Shown piece after piece: positions 28,129-40,500 of a stretch of 64,000 bases of DNA. The stretch spans positions 5,697,538 to 5,761,537 of the forward strand of contig NC_087084.1 in assembly GCF_026151205.1 (NCBI RefSeq), read 5' to 3'. Positions within the stretch are counted from its first letter, which is position 1, and every line of letters starts with the position of its first letter. Source of the stretch: Bolinopsis microptera. Its lineage: Eukaryota; Ctenophora; Tentaculata; Lobata; Bolinopsidae. The translations under genes and the position numbers were made by a program. A model generated the notes under the pieces. That model did no database searches, had not been told where the DNA came from, and saw nothing but the letters and a program-made list of their open reading frames with translations.

Positions 28129-29999
28129 GAAAATAACTTTGCAAAGGAGCAGGACTCTTATTATTGGAGTAGGCTTGTATCATTTAGTGGTGAGAGTTTT
28201 GAGAAGCTACAAGGTTAACGAAATTAAGATCATGTTGTCCAGCTGCGGTTCATGATATTTTATTCAGAGTAAAAGTTCAGCTTGGAAGGCTGGAGACCAA
28301 TTCAAGTATATTTGAGTTTTTTTTGTTTTGTTAATAAGGATGGAACATGGTGAAGAGCTTCTTGTAAATTTCTTAGAAACACAGTTACCCCACTATTAGT
28401 TTAATAGATCTTGGAAGTGTTGGGGTTGGATGATGAAACTGTAGTTTTAGAGGATTGAAATCCGGGTATTGATGGTATGGGTTGTTGCAAACTTTTGATT
28501 TTCCAGTGACAGTACTTTTTTGACTAGCTAAATAATGTAGCTGACTGAATTTAAAAGACCAACAGACCGCTGTGAATATTTTACAAAAACATTAGTATAA
28601 CACGTAGTAATCACTGATGTTTTGATTTCGGTTGGTAGGTTACATATGTATTATACTCCAGTACCGAGTATTGGTTTAGGGTTGAAAAGGTTAGTAACTT
28701 AGTTACCACAACTACATGGGTAGTTTCCAAGTAACTGGGTTAGTGACCTCCTAATTAAACTGGTTAGTTACTTAGTAACCCAGTTAAATATCTGGTTAGT
28801 TACTTAGTAACCCAGTTAAATATCTGGTTAGTTACTTAGTAACACAGTTAACTATCTGGTTAGTAACTTAGTAACCCAGTTAACTATCTAGTTAGTTACT
28901 TAGTAACCCAGTTAACTATCTGGTTAGTTACTTAGTAACCTTGCTACGTTTGCTGCAGTTCGCTGGTTCCGGACCAAGGCTATTTAGTTGCCGGTTTTAA
29001 AGTTTATTAGGTTGAATATTTCGTGTTGTTGAGATTACAAATCGGAGCTGTTGCTGAGGTCCTTATTCATTATTGACCATGTACCTTCCTTTAAAGTTCA
29101 TGGCTTGATGGACCAATCTTTTTGCACTCCGAAGAAAACATCTCTTTATAATTTTGGCATGGAAGGAGCAGTGTATGAAATTTAACGGGTTAAACTAGTA
29201 GTGTAATTTGTGAGTAAGTTCTCAGCATTCGTACTGCATTTGTAAATAGAAAGTTTAGCAGTCTTGTATGTTTTTAAAAACTGCTTTATCCTTGGGTCAA
29301 GCGTTACAGAATTTGTTAAAATATCCGAAGTATTACTTTATCTGCAATTTGCGGTGCACATAATTTTTAGTCATGTGAAACTCCAAAAAACTTCAAAAAG
29401 TAGGTGTATGCTATTATAGTATACTATAGTATACTATGTTCTTATAGTAGCATAGAATGATATACTATAATACGACTAGTAAACTATAATATACTATAAT
29501 ATATACTATAGTATATGCTTATTTCCTAAAATGTTTGATCTTAAGTCTTTGGGTTATATCTGTTGATAATATACTTGTGTGGAAGCTAGTTTGTTCTTTT
29601 GGTTGTTTAGTTATCCTGATTTCTTAGATTAAATCGTTCATTTTTATGTTGCTTTTCGACGATATATTTATTGTAGTGATTTGATTATTTGTGATTCCAT
29701 ACCGATCAAATTAGTGTTTTACTTCAATAAAACCCGTGCCTTTTTTACATTACATCATGAAATTCGTAATATCGTTAGTCGTAATTTAACCATAAATTTC
29801 TCCCAAAAGTGTTATTTTGTACGGTAAAAACCATAACCTAACGGCTAATGGCTAACCCAATTCCTATCAAAATCATACGCTGAAACCCTATCGAGAAATT
29901 AAATTAACTTCCTTATATGGTCATATCACGTGATCGAGACAGTTTCAAGTTTTCGCCAATATTTTGCCAGGGGAGCATTTTTACCCTACTAATACTATG
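28129..29999. other. 3' flank / probable 3' UTR of the homeobox gene
   Basis: There is no open frame of note after the OAR exon. A canonical AATAAA at 29726 could end a long 3' UTR of about 1.6 kb; this is inferred only from the motif. It includes a 32-bp tandem repeat (28.77-28.94 kb) and AT-rich TATAGTATACTA palindromic runs (about 29.41-29.52 kb). Confidence 0.45.
28769..28942. repeat. Tandem repeat, 32 bp unit, about 5 copies
   Basis: Units begin CTGGTTAGTTACTTAGTAAC and continue CCAGTTAAATAT, with few differences between copies. Each unit contains GTTAC...GTAAC inverted half-sites, the same theme as the arrays at 14.1, 19.9 and 43.3 kb. Confidence 0.9.
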
Positions 30000-30039
30000 T
30001 CATGGGGTGTGATACGGAATCATCGTCCAAAAATATTTT

Positions 30040-33000
30040 GACATACGTTGCATGCCACTTTTCGCGCGCGCCGCCGAAGGCGGGATACGAAACATGTATC
30101 AAAAAATATTGGAGGACTTCGACGCGCCGCGCGAACTAGCATTTTTGCTTCGCATCGTCGATCGTTGCTCTGCTTCGCAGAGCAACGATCTCGATGGGTT
30201 GACATTTTCAATCAACCAAAAATACATTATTCAAGTTTGTTTCAACTGTCTGGGGTCCTTTTAGAAAAATCTCAAAGATCGAGTAGTGTTTGTCATACGT
30301 TGTATGACCCGCCGCGCATAGTGAAACGACCGTGGGGGTCGCAACGTGATACAAAGTAGTGTCTGTGTAGAGTGATCTAGTACGTTCGATCGAGATTGCA
30401 GCGATGCACTTGCACTATATATTGGGTCTCTACGAGCTGGGAAGCGCGTTGACATTATTAATTGCAATGAAAATGTGTAGTTCTAATTCTAGGTAGCTTT
30501 GACTGAAATCAAAACTAAAACTAATTAACAATTAAGCTTAACCCTGGCCCTTTATTTTGATGTCCCCATGCCCCAGGTCAGATTTTTTACACCCACCGAA
30601 CATTACCAGCCATTTTAAATTTACGTTGATAACGTCTACACTTTACTCAAAGAACCTTATCGGCTGGCGGGCTTGCTAGAAGTATTTTTTCGCAGTAAGT
30701 TTGAGATGCACTTTACTTGTATTGACACAATTCAGCTTCACCTAACCATGTGCTTTCGCGCCACTGCGGGCGCGCTTGTTTCACAAGTCAAGAAAAGCAC
30801 CTATCCACGAACCCCGATGGGAAGGTTCGTGCGCGCGCGCGCAGTGCTGACAACAGCGTCTATGTAGCGCATGTAGTCTTGGCACTTCTCCCTCCAGTAA
30901 CCACTTTACAGGTCTTTCAGTTTGAGTTAAAACAGCTAATGCATAATTATTAGTTTTAGCTGCCAGAAATAAATTTTCGGTTTCTGTAGTGTATAGGGGT
31001 TAATTAGGTATAAACTACAGTATAGCTGTACTTACACCTACATTCACAAGCACAAAGCATGCAAGCTCACTTGGTCCAATGAGCTTTTTACCGCCGTGAG
31101 GCGGGCGCGCGCTACTGCAAGCGCAAGGGCTCTGGATAGAGCAACAATTCACCAATCAAAGGACAAGAATTAAATAACATGCAAAATTAAAGTTGCGAAC
31201 TTTTATTTGGTCCAAAATATACCAAATACATAATACGACTTTTTGATATAACTCAAAATCTAAATTGTCCCAAATTGTGGATCAAATTCCTGTACTGGGA
31301 ATGGGGAAGCTAACTGAATTTAGTTTTACGAAACGAACATTTTATAACGGGTGATACTCGTAAAATATTTGTTCCATATATTGGACCGTCGACGAGTCCA
31401 ATTCGGCGCGCGTCTTGGTAAGTTGTAAACCTACAACGAACATTTTGCTGAAAACCGGAGGTCAATATTTATTTTACTTTCGGGAATATTTGACCATTGT
31501 TAATGGTCTGGCCCGGCGCGCGCTACTTCGTAGCACTTGCCATCGCCCATCGGGCACCGGGCTAGTCCAATCCATTAACAACGGACATTTGGACAAGTCC
31601 TGGTTCCAGGAAACCCTAGCGGTGCAGGTGAGGTATATTTCATATTCCTTTGACAGATGTTACTCGTCTAAATTTCTTCGAAGTAGCGCGCCGCGCGCGC
31701 CGCTTTCTTCTCGAAATATGGCAAGTGCTACGAAGTAGCGCGCGCCAGGCCATGGACCATTAACAATGGTCAACCAGTGTCAAACGTTGTATAACCCATA
31801 GTGAAACGACCGTGGGCGTCACGCGCACGACGTGGTACAACTTAGCCATTGGCCAGTAACAAAAGCCATGTACTTAAATATAGAATGGGAGCGAGTATTA
31901 CAAACCCCGAGGGTCAGTTAACGAGTAATAAAAGTTTCCAAGGACCGTGAATCAGTAGAATAAGCATCAGTATTAGTGATTAGTCATTGGTCATGCAACT
32001 TGAACGTGAGTAATTTAAATTATAGAAAGTGTTTTATTTACATAGTAGATATAAATGATCAAAACTCAAAATTGGTTAGACAACTTTGCATGTAGTTAAA
32101 ATGTAATTTTCAGCGTTGACAAGTTTAAAAAAATTCCGAATCTTATGGAAGTAAGAATTTCCAATGTGTCTTATCGAAAGTGAGTGAAAGAAACACTTGT
32201 GGCAATTTTATTTACTGATACTCTTATTTGTAAAGCTATCCTCGATACATATGCAGTTACAAAGTGAGATAACTGTTTCAACAGGGGTCGAATTCACAAA
32301 AATAACGTAAACCATTGATTTAAAGCTACCGCCGCTCCTGTCTCTTGATTGCTGATAATGATCAGGAACACATGACGTATCATCACGACGATTATTGGTC
32401 ACTCGAAATCGACCCGTTAGGAATGCAATGTAGGTGTGATGGTTGTTTCTGCGTATTTGTTAGGTACCTGTTACTAATTAATCAACGGGATCATAATGTT
32501 GATTGTATCGATAAAACATGGATTTTAAGGCATAAAGAAGCATTGTTGAGTCCTGAAACCAAGTTTAATCGATTTCTCGTGCAATTTTAGGTCAGGAATG
32601 GTCATCAAAATAAATTTATAACAATGTCGATATTTTGGTAAATTTCTAGCTTTCTGCCAGAAAATAAATTTTCGGTTTCTATAGGGGTTAATTAGGTATA
32701 AACTACAGTACAGCTGTACTTACACCCACATTCACAAGCATGCAAGCTCACCTGGTCCAATGAGCGGGAAACGGAGAACAAGGTCTGGTGACGTCATAGT
32801 CACGTGACCTCAGGCTCATAATCACGTGACCTCAGACCCAATCAATTGGGTTCTGGCCTGGTCAGCCCCCTGTCACCCGATCTTGAGGTGACGTACGACA
32901 CCTCGTTAACCCAATCAATGTCTGGAAGGCTGCAAATTTTCACATGCCACATCCCTAAGATTCTTAAAGAGTTGTACGAGATGACGATACATAGAGGCCG

Positions 33001-33400
33001 CAGAATTATGAGGACTACCAGATCCTGGTGGAACCTAAGCGATCCATGATATCACGACAGGCCCTAGGTGAAGTCCTCCATAATATATTTTTATCATAAT
33101 TGCAGGATAAGTGTACATTTAAAAAAAGCACTTTATTTTTAAGAACCTGACGAATATCATTACTGGGCCGCGCTCAGCCTGTCATTCCGCCTAATCTCTA
33201 TGTTGTTTACCAACATTAAAGCCTGGGGTCCTCAGGTAAGAATATCATTACACTTTGCACTTTAAATTTTAACCACCAATTTTTTTGTTTTTTGTTGCAC
33301 TTGCAGTGGCGCGCGCTCACCTCTCGGCGGTAAAAAGTTGTAAAAAAACTTGTGAAACAAGCTCATCCGCAGTTGCGCAACAGCACATGGTTAGGTAAAT
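30040..33400. mobile_element. GC-rich foldback / composite repeat cluster
   Basis: A CGCGCG-rich patch stands out from the AT-rich surroundings. Inverted pairs are: A 30741-30789 with 33348-33395; B 31084-31126 with 33295-33337; and C 31490-31543 with 31718-31773 (about 53-bp arms, 175-bp spacer). Direct pairs are about 30288-30352 with 31777-31840 (shared core GTGAAACGACCGTGGG) and 30960-31085 with 32654-32766 (about 115-125 bp, near identical). A perfect 13-bp hairpin lies at 30161-30189. This nesting looks like foldback or MITE-type elements inserted into each other. I see no transposase; the short open frames here have no recognisable domain. Outer ends and target duplications are not resolved. 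Confidence 0.7.
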
Positions 33401-34588
33401 ATATTTAGTTCTGTTCCCAACATAATTGATAATGCCCTATTATATTTGTCAACACAGCCTTCGACATCATCATGTATGTTTATATCAAAATTATTTTCTC
33501 CAGAAATTGAGTCAGATTATAAATAATAATTATGATTTAAACCTTTATATTATAGTGGCACAACGACTTAAAATGCACAGGTGTGCCACAAAAACGCTTC
33601 AGGACACTATTTGTTGCTGAAAAACTTGGAGCTATGAAAATAACATTGGACAGCGACCTTCTAAATGTTATGGCTTGTAGTTTCGAAACTGTTATACTAT
33701 TTTTTAAACTTGTTTAATCTGTAGCTATTACTATTTCTAGAATATCAATTTTTTTAAAGTTAAAAAAAAAAAGATTTCAATGTAAGAAAAAAGTGTCAAA
33801 CAGTATATATACAATAAAGTAATTCAAGTGTTGCAATTGGCAGAGCACAATACAGAGGTAACGGAAATTGTCCACTGCTAGCAATATTATATAATATGAA
33901 ATATCAACAATCAGATATATACACATCTACTCCATCATAGGGGGTATTAATGTTGCTATCAAAGCACACTTTCGAAATCGAACTGCTTGCTGCTGTGATG
34001 TGAATTCGTAGATTTTTATTTTCAGTTGACCAATTATATTATGTTTGGTTTCATCTTTTACCCCGGTTCTTTAAATTTGTACTATTTTTATAACTTTTAA
34101 TCTGTTGTGTTGGTTTATTCATTTTCGAGGGTGCCTATCCTTACAGCTACACAATTACCATTGCTAAAATTATCTCTATATTATTCGAGAAACTTTTTAC
34201 GTAATAACAGATGCAACAAAATGAACAATTGAGTCTCTCTGGGTTATTTTGGGGGTGTTTAATAGATCAAAAATTCACCCTTAAAAAGCCTTGGGAATGT
34301 GTAAAACACACCCTTCTAGCCACTCCTCACCAGTCACTTCTGTATCCTATGGCTGTTGATATTTTGTTAGGTCAACAGTACCTAGAACTCCCGAAGATGA
34401 GTAAATTCCATCCAACTATCTATATTACCATACTTGAGTGATTAATTTTCCCGTTGAAGCAGTCTATGTTTAATTTGAAACCTTAAAAATTTGAAATTAT
34501 GTTATTTTTCATATCAATATTGTATCGTTTTGAAATGCTGTTCTGATACTTTTGAAACCTCATGAGAACTGTAACAGGTAATAGCATA

Positions 34589-37500
34589 ATGCCTCAAGGA
34601 CCTGTCAGAGCCACACATGAGTTTGGCTTGCTACGAAGAGCAAGTTCTTTAGAAGTCATACCATCTCAGACCCCAAATGTTTCTAAAGTAAGGCTTTTAA
34701 TTTACGAGGTTAATTGTTAAATATCCTATCAGGTCAAGTCAACTTATGATGTAGTTGTAGTGTCAATCACATTGAGTTCTCTACATTTTGTTGCAACATG
34801 GTGTTGTAATTTTCTAGCTTGAAAATCTTATGAAAATCTTTATCCAGGAAATGAATATATAAATCACTAATATGTAATTTGATTGGAGCATGTCACATAA
34901 TCAGTCTGATTATTATATGTACACAACTTTTCTATACTTTAATACATCATCACCCAAAGATTGACAAGAAGATAAAGAGACACAAAAGGAGCAGTAGTCT
35001 GGGAACCACTGAATTGAAAGAGGTAAGAAACCAAAAAACTAACTTTAGTCATACACCAATCTTAACCTTATCTTAACTGTCTTGTTAGGTTTGTTATCAT
35101 CAAGCGTCTTGGAGTTGGAGCATCTTGATAGTTGAGCTCATATTATAATTACATCTACTTTTAATTACATATTTAACTAAAACGTCACTGTTATGTTAAT
35201 GATGTTCAGAAGCTCAGACGAACCCTACAAAGAGAGAAGAAGCAAAGCCCCTCTCCTGTAAGTTTTAGACACTTTTTGTTTTAATTGGTTAATTCTTAAT
35301 TAAATCACGATTCTCCAGCAAATTGAACACTTGTTATAGAAACGTAACCAGCACACAGAAATGTAGTCAGGTTTACTCCTTACAGAATTAAATTCTTACT
35401 TGCTTTATCTTTCACAGTGTAAACACTTCATTAATGAATTGTTAAGTTGACGATGAACTATGTAAAATTTGATTTTATTAAATTTTGCAGACATTACACG
35501 GAGGTCTTCACAACATCCGAGACGCGCTGTACAGGAACTCAGACCAGTGTTTTGTTAACCCTTCTATACCGGTGTTTGGGTTGACGCGCACTCGATCACT
35601 CGACTGCTTGTCTGAGCTGGAGAATCTAACCATCAACCATTCCCCTCTGGTGGGTTTAGTTGATAAATTAGTTCATTAAAATTGTTGTATTTATTATATT
35701 TTATAATATGGTTTCTTTTGGAGTGTCAATCGTGTCTTATATATGGCGGACAGAGGACCACAGCAATAGGAGACTTAATTGAGTGAAATTGGGTGAAGCT
35801 GATGAATTTAAACTGTCACTTAGTGGATTAGGCTGCTGTTACCACTTGAGATATAACAGTAAATTTTAATTTTGGAAGGCAATATTGTCACAACTAAATA
35901 GTTTTAATTGATATAAAATCATACACATTAAACTTTATCATCCCTATTAGACCCCACACGAGGGCCACAAAGCGCCTCTACCGCGCGGATCACGCAGCGA
36001 CACACCAGTGCTTTGTTGTGGCGCTGGACGCTGCACCAGCTCCCAGACTCCAGAGGACACTGTTTCTCCTCCCTCCTCCTCTCCTAATTATTATACAGAT
36101 GCCAGGTGATAATAAATAATAAATAAATAAAGTCTAATTTTATTCAGCAATTTATCGGTAAATATTTGAGTCAGCTATGCTGTAAAGGATGCAGCGTTTT
36201 ATTTCTACATTAAGCAATAACTTAAATGTTTATATTCTTATTGCTTACGTGCCCCAGTGCAAATATTTAAAAGAGTATTGACTTTTTAGATTTGAAAGGA
36301 TTGTCAATTTTGGAACTGTGTATAATTTTAATTGATATTAGTCAAACAATCAACTTTCCCTCGATCTTAATTATTAAACCTGAATTGCCCTCCAATTATT
36401 ACTAATTTATTTCTCAACTATCAACATCTCCTCAGATCGCCCTCAATGGATTCCCCCGATAAGATAATAGGCTCATCACCTCGTGTTAATTGCTCATTCC
36501 TTTTCGCGCGCCAACCCCCACCCAATGCTGACAAAGCCAGATGCATCAAGTAAGTTTGATATTTAGTTAGTAAATTAATAAATATAATGTAAATTATAGA
36601 TGCATTTAATTGATTTATTAATAAATAGTATGCAAATAGATGTATTTAGTCAGTGAATGGGCACCATATAATGTATAACTTCCGAATGCGATTTTTAAAT
36701 CGCAACACAATACGTCTGATCACCAGGAAACTCCTTCCTGAGAAATGTACTTATTTTGCAAATATTGGTACGCTGAACACGACCTTTGAAATGAAATAAT
36801 TATTTTAATTTCATGTACCCGTTCAATAGATCACCTGTGCAAAACATGGATAATTACGATCGCGAAAAATATTGGCCGGATTCCAAGTGTCTCTCCAAGT
36901 TATGTGCTGAGGAATCCCAATTATTTTTGGCAATTGGCATCCAGCTCGGTTTAAATCAGTCTATGAAATATTGAGATAGATACTTAGTCTATAGAAGATG
37001 TTCATGGTCCAGTCCTATAGCCATGAGTAATACTAATGAGTATAACATACATGAACGACTCCTTAAGACGCTCCTTAAACCACTCCTTTAACCACTCCTT
37101 AAACCAGTCTTTAAAACACTAGAAGAGATTGATACAATATATTGGACCCCTTACAGTCTTTACATTTACAAGGTTTTGAGTTAGTACGGATATGGTGAGA
37201 GTTAGGGCTAGGGATAGAGTTATAAATCAAGAGGCTTACATATAATGAACATATTATGTAAGGTTATGGTGTAAGGTTACCTTTCAAATCAGATGAAGAG
37301 GTGGAACGTTCCGGGTTGTAAGCTACACATCCAACTTAAATGATTTGTATAAATGTTGTATCTTGCTTACTAAGATTAGAACGGTTACATTTTTATGGTT
37401 TATTGGTTCCACAATCAAAACCTTCACAAATTTTCTGTCACAGTTGATAACATATGCATAGCTGCGAATATTTTGAATTTAGAGACCAAACTCGAAAGTC

Positions 37501-40500
37501 AAAAGTAAAAGTAAAGTACAAGCTCATTCAAATTCCTGTGAATGATCTCACTGTGTTATCTACCACCCTGCTTATTGCACAATCTCTCTGGCAACCTTGT
37601 GCGTTGTTAGGGATCGTTCACATTTACATACATTATCAGGGATATGCTGTTAGGGATATATTGTTAGGGACCGTCCACATATTATTATTACCTCATCATC
37701 TTACAGAGGCTAATAAAAATTCTGAAGCTAGTGAAATCTGAGGGTTATGTGAAACGTGGCCAACAGAGGGGGATGGAGGGCCGAATTCCGCGGGGGCAAT
37801 GTGTCTAAACAATTCCTCATTGTACCCGGCCCACTCCTCACAAGTTTAACTCGTATCACTTGTACATGTTACATAATGATATTGTAACATACCATTGCAA
37901 TCTGGTTGTAGTACACACAAATGTACACTGTTCAGTGTTCACTGTATCTATCCGTACTAGCAGGGTGGGCCAGAATTAAATGATACAAGCTGTGTGAAGT
38001 GAGTACAGTTTCAGAGATATTTATCAGTTATTATCGCTCACACGATAGTTAATACCAGACACGTGTGTTTAGTTAATATTATACTGACACGTCAAGGTGC
38101 TCATGGTCCATATTATCACTCTAACTGAAATAGATATACAGTCTACACAGTACACTGTACACTTTACACTTAACTGTACAATATTGTAATGAGTAAACTG
38201 TACTGATCTGTACTGTAAAGCTGTAATGTACACTTCACTGTACTTACTACACTGAAATAAATAATAACAAGGCCTCGGGACAGCAAGGTGAACCTTCATA
38301 GTATATTCTCATTTTATATATATAATATATATAATTATAATCTATATCGTATTTCATTGTTAATAACATGAAGACGATGTGAATATAAGTGAACACACCA
38401 GCGTTTCTTCAGAAACAATACAGATTAGACCATTACAAACCAGAGTCTAGGCAGGGGGACTTGCCAAATTTCATTTTACCCTGCCACTTAGCGTTCTCTT
38501 GGTACCACAATGTTGGCAGGGAACTAATATCCAGGACGAAATCTTGGAACCCAGCCAAAATAAAGGAGCCATTTTGGGTGGTGTTTCTTCCGGCTTTATG
38601 TCGAGTGTAGCCAATGTTATGATATAACATATAGCCTCTAATGTTGTAGGGGCTTGGTTGTTGAATTTAATAACTTGACTTTATAAATAACTGAATTTAA
38701 TAACTTGACTTTATAAATAACTGAATTTAATAACTTGACTTTATAAATAACTGAATTTAATAACTTGACTTTATAAATAACTGAGGTAACGGTTTTAAAA
38801 ATTCGTCTTTCTAGAAGGGGTTGTTAAATTTAATAACAACCTTATATAAATAGCTTCTAGGCGACGAATTTAACAAATTCTTGAAGTTCGTCATGCACCA
38901 TAATAATACTCCCTCTAATTGTGAGCTCTTTTATCAAATTACGACTGTTTTGGGTTCCCACAATCGTGATGAGAAACTATTTGTGTTATTTATTTGGGAA
39001 TGAGACGCAATTTTTCGTGCGATGCATCCTGAGTTTCGGTTGAATAAATAGGAGATCTTTACCTACGAGGAGTTCCAATTTAGATACATACATTTCCTAA
39101 AATACACCCAAACGATGAGCTGAATTCCAATGAAAACACTGGTTTAACATTAGAGGTACAGTAGCTACAGTAACTACTAGCAGTTTCACTGAACAACATC
39201 AGTCTTACAGTCCGTGTAAGATGATGTATGTGTACACTGTCAATACCACGTGTCAATACCACGTGTACACGTCAATACCACGTGCAAGATGAGGAATGTA
39301 CGTGTAGAACGAATTTTCCACGAGCCGTTATTTCATAAGGAATTCTCCTGTCATGTGTGATGAGGACCGTATTTCATGAGAGGAACATATGTTACGTGAG
39401 TAATGCAAGTGAAAGGTGGCTCATCTCAACAAACGACTTGTTGAAATACGCGGAAATTTGTTTCGCTGGCTTGTGTAATCGTATGAGGTTGCATCATGAG
39501 TGTTACAGTTGGATCTTAACAACAAAATAATGGGCGAATAAATCGTTTTTTGATCACTAATCATGATAATGACAATAATAAAGACTTGTAAAGAATGTGA
39601 CCCTACATAGTATGTGAAATAAATGACAAATGTCATGTAAAATATACCAGACTTGTTCTCAGCAGAGAGGTTGCGTTTCACTAAGCAACCAGCGAGAAGA
39701 TGGAATTATTTGAACCAACATCAAATTACAAGTCCGGCGTATAGAAAATTACCAAATACCAACCCTGTTCCTGTAGCAACGGTGCAATATAGCTACCCTA
39801 AAACATTTCCCTGTACCAAATATTTCTCTGTAAAATATTTCTCTCGCCTCTAAATATATAAAATTTGGCTGCTCCACACACACTACAATGCATGATTCTT
39901 GTTATGAACCTATGAGGAGGCCTACTCCGCAAGACAAATCATGATCTCTTAGACTTAGAGGTATGTCATTATATTGCAGGAATGGGACGTATCTCCGCTG
40001 ATCTCTACTGAGAGCACACTTTCAAAGAATTAATTCTTAGAATTCTTCAAGAATTATTGGCATTCTTCCAGAATTCTTGGCAATCCGCCAGATTCCAAGA
40101 ATTATTGGCATTCTTCCAGAATTCTTGGCAATCCGCCAGATTCCAGGATGGTGACTTTCTAATGCGTGGTAACAGACGCACTACGGCACTAGTATTATGT
40201 CACATGAAAAACGTATACTATGTGTACGTTTAATGCTCGATTCTTCCTAACAAGCGTGCATGTTGGGAGATGAATGTGTTTTTGTCACGTGATAGTGCAC
40301 GTGGGCGTAATGTTACACGTGGGCGTGACGATTTTGTCACGTGGTATTCTCAAGAAAATACCTGATTGTTTCTGATGAGATGATGATGGGAAGTACATGT
40401 AACCACATCACTTTCATAGTCTGAAACTTAATAAATGTAATAGATTGATAGAACATGATGTGTTTTGATCACGTGTTTGTGACGTTTTTGTCACGTGGGG

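Noticed and set aside
37454-37741. 95-residue open frame in the FAM117-like intron
   Set aside because: No motif, AT-driven composition and overlap with a MITE-like phrase; no splice support.
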